13,420 nucleotides of DNA from contig CAKQVV010000035.1 in the NCBI GenBank assembly GCA_934277845.1, forward strand, positions 1 through 13,420, given 5' to 3'. Below are positions 11,950 through 13,420 of this stretch, piece after piece (within the stretch, counting starts at the first letter, position 1; each line of letters opens with the position of its first letter). Origin of the DNA: an uncultured Clostridia bacterium (lineage in GTDB: Bacteria; Bacillota; Clostridia; Christensenellales; Pumilibacteraceae). The notes below the pieces were generated by a model. That model did no database searches. It was not told where the DNA came from and was given only the letters and a program-made list of their open reading frames with translations. The position numbers were made by a program, and so were the translations under genes.

Positions 11950-12551
11950 TACATGCAGCAACGCGTGCAGTCGCAGCACAGCGAGGTCAGACAGTATGCA
12001 AGACAGCAGTTCGACAGAAAATCGCCCTGTTGCTGGACTATGTTCGGATCGTCGCCGATCGTATCGGTACCGAGCGTGCGGGGATCGGTCTGTGCCGAGC
12101 CTATCACGATATTGAGTTTTTCCAGCGCGGTCTTGTATTTCTGATTGCCGGGATCGCACTCGACCGCCGCTTCGAGTTGTTTTTTGCTCTCCGAAAGCCA
12201 CTCGCGCTTGTAATAGACGATCGACTGGAAATAATGCCACTCGCCCTCGCGGACGGTCATCGCGTCCAGTTCGGCTTGCGCTTCGTCATACTTCTGTTCT
12301 TTTATGAGTTTGTCGACATAGGCAAAATCGTTGCCGCCGGCGTCTTTTTTTGCTTCCGCGGCTTCGCGTTTCGCCTGAATTTCGTACCACGCCTGTTCGA
12401 GTTCGTTGAGTTTCCGCGCGGCTTCCGTCCCCGCTTCGCCGGGCTGAAACCTGCCCTCGCCGTACTCGGTTTTGAGTTCTTCATAGCGTTTTTGAAGTTC
12501 CTCGAACGAGGTTTCTTCGGTTAATCCTAAAATTTCATAGGGGTTTTTCAT
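11949..12551 (-). CDS. J-like domain protein with TPR-like helices and Cys-rich tail, 200 aa
   Basis: Residues 3-60 (NPYEILGLTEETSFEELQKR then YEELKTEYGEGRF...ARKLNELEQAW) follow a DnaJ J-domain, but the HPD tripeptide needed to stimulate DnaK is absent: TEYGEGRF occupies that place. Residues ~76-147 look like paired TPR-type helices (YVDKLIKEQKYDEAQAELDA; WLSESKKQLEAAVECDPGN). The tail (182-199) has eight Cys in 18 residues and ends RCCM. I start at ATG 12551, with GGAG at 12557-12560 upstream; an extension of 10 codons is possible but lacks a site. It lies 42 bp after the DUF5685-type gene and its stop overlaps the next start. It may be a scaffold that kept the J fold but lost chaperone activity; the Cys tail could bind metal or carry lipid (inference). 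Confidence 0.85.
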   Translation of the reverse strand: MKNPYEILGLTEETSFEELQKRYEELKTEYGEGRFQPGEAGTEAARKLNELEQAWYEIQAKREAAEAKKDAGGNDFAYVDKLIKEQKYDEAQAELDAMTVREGEWHYFQSIVYYKREWLSESKKQLEAAVECDPGNQKYKTALEKLNIVIGSAQTDPRTLGTDTIGDDPNIVQQQGDFLSNCCLAYCLTSLCCDCTRCCM

Positions 12552-12593
12552 AGTAACTCCTCTCGCGCGGGTGTCACACACGCGGTGTCTTCG

Positions 12594-13420
12594 TTATATT
12601 TTGGGCGCGGGTATCTTTTTGTCCGCTCCCAGTACTTCGGCGGTCTTTGCGCGCAACCCTTCGTAAACGATATTGCGAAGGAGCGAATAACTCTGCGTGA
12701 AGTTCATGCCGTTGAAGCACTCTATCGCGCGGTTGACCGTGGAATTTATGATAAATCCGAAGTCGTCCGCGTGCTTTTCGAAAAATTCTTTGCGGCGGGT
12801 AAAGTCGCCGTAAGCCGCCAGAAACGGGTTGTAGTTGCCCGATTTAGCGTCGTCGGCAATATCGTCCAGCGCGTCGATAAGGTACACGAATTTGCCGATG
12901 TTGTAACACAGTCCGAGCAAACTTTCGCCCGCCTTGTCGTCCATGACCGCGCCCACCGTTTCTTTCAGCATAAGCGCGAACGAATCGGCGGCTTTGTCGA
13001 TACTTTTCTCGCCCGCTTTTTCCTTTTCGCGCAGTTCCGCGTAACGCTTTGCCATGATCTCGTCGGCTTCGGGCAGAAACGCTTTGGCTTTAAGGTACGG
13101 CTTTTTCAGCGCGCGGCGAACGACGCGTTTTTTCGCACCGCCGCCGTCGATAACGTCGTCGAGCACCTTGTAATAGGCAAGCAGGATATTTGCCGCGGCG
13201 ATGCGCTCTAACAGCGGATTGTGCCTGACCATCGCCTTTTTGGTGAACGGATTGCCCACGCAACCCGCGACATCGAACTCGACCGGCTGACTCGCCGCGT
13301 CGTGGGCGAGCGCCGCTAAAAAAGCGATGTCGTAGGAAGTCGTGTAGCGAGCGAGGTTGCCGTAACCTTTGCCCGTTTCCACGCATACTCCGCAATAGAA
13401 CGCGCGGAACAAGACATAGT
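12594..13420 (-). CDS. DUF5685-type protein with two Asp-rich motifs (5' end cut by window edge)
   Basis: The frame is open to the right edge (274 visible codons, first complete one Tyr at 13416-13418), so the true start is outside; the TTG at 13410-13412 is only an internal codon. The visible start YVLFRAFYCGVC, then YDIAFLAAL, GCVGNPFTKK, NILLAYYKVLDDVIDGG and FVYLIDALDDIADDAKSGNY match what I know as DUF5685, a family of unknown function in Clostridia. The protein looks all-helical. Counting from the first visible codon, the two Asp clusters (D87/D88/D91 and D182/D185/D186/D189/D190) are about 95 residues apart, like the paired Mg-binding motifs of squalene/phytoene synthases. C9, C12 and C53 could bind metal. 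It heads the three-gene operon in this window; its promoter lies outside. Confidence 0.85.
   Translation of the reverse strand, partial: YVLFRAFYCGVCVETGKGYGNLARYTTSYDIAFLAALAHDAASQPVEFDVAGCVGNPFTKKAMVRHNPLLERIAAANILLAYYKVLDDVIDGGGAKKRVVRRALKKPYLKAKAFLPEADEIMAKRYAELREKEKAGEKSIDKAADSFALMLKETVGAVMDDKAGESLLGLCYNIGKFVYLIDALDDIADDAKSGNYNPFLAAYGDFTRRKEFFEKHADDFGFIINSTVNRAIECFNGMNFTQSYSLLRNIVYEGLRAKTAEVLGADKKIPAPKI

Noticed and set aside
11950..12240. An upstream start for the six-helix membrane protein at 12240
   Set aside because: The added ~97 residues are Arg-rich antisense-like sequence within the J-like gene; the TAATG overlap at 11947-11951 gives a natural start.
12552..12581. A start ten codons upstream for the J-like protein
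   Set aside because: The extra residues precede the normal J-domain opening, and the GGAG at 12557-12560 fits ATG 12551.
12585..13211. A 208-codon plus-strand open frame opposite the DUF5685-type gene
   Set aside because: It is the antisense shadow of a gene with recognisable conserved motifs.

Overview
The window reads as chromosomal DNA of an uncultured, probably gut-associated member of the Bacillota, class Clostridia (Christensenellales-like is my best guess from overall character, not from any search). Reasons: strong GGAGG-type ribosome binding sites, Rho-independent terminators with U-tracts, sigma-A-type promoters, a zinc-ribbon L33, a Firmicutes-style L10 leader, a DUF5685-type protein, and dispersed repeats of the CCCTCAGTC...GGAGCC / CATTC-GAG-GGAATCCCC type that are common in gut Clostridia. 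No tRNA, rRNA, CRISPR array or transposase gene was seen.

Layout. (1) 1-1104: a divergent pair, a cut-off regulator with two Myb/SANT-like repeats (minus) and a hypothetical protein (plus) whose -10 box is so close to the ATG that the mRNA may be leaderless. (2) 1304-4394: a sialic-acid-type catabolic locus. An AraC-family regulator (minus) faces a two-gene operon (plus) of a cytosolic Asp-box sialidase-like protein and an N-acetylneuraminate lyase. The operon has a recognisable promoter, two direct repeats 21 bp apart touching its -35 (a classic AraC-type operator layout), and a strong terminator. (3) 4395-5153: a gene-free stretch built almost wholly of short repeats: an identical 52-bp pair, three versions of a modular hairpin repeat family, and a 95-bp tandem duplication. 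(4) 5154-6843: an exported SASA-domain carbohydrate esterase with its own promoter and terminator; it fits the sialic-acid theme (O-acetyl removal), but its substrate is unproven. (5) 6905-10450: the transcription/translation operon rpmG-secE-nusG-rplK-rplA-rplJ-rplL (minus) with a consensus promoter, an L10 leader plus attenuator before rplJ, and a terminator directly after rplL. rpoB/rpoC, which normally follow rplL, are absent. (6) 10609-11404: a polytopic membrane protein of the DUF2238/YjdF type (plus). (7) 11365-13420: a three-gene operon (minus): a DUF5685-type protein with two Asp-rich motifs, a J-like protein lacking HPD with TPR-like helices and a Cys-rich tail, and a six-helix ECF-S-like membrane protein started by a TAATG overlap.

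The most promising places to look for new biology are the DUF5685 / degenerate-J / S-component-like operon, the compact AraC-sialidase-lyase locus with its visible operator, and the modular hairpin repeats. All functional statements rest on reading translations and motifs by eye; no database search was run.
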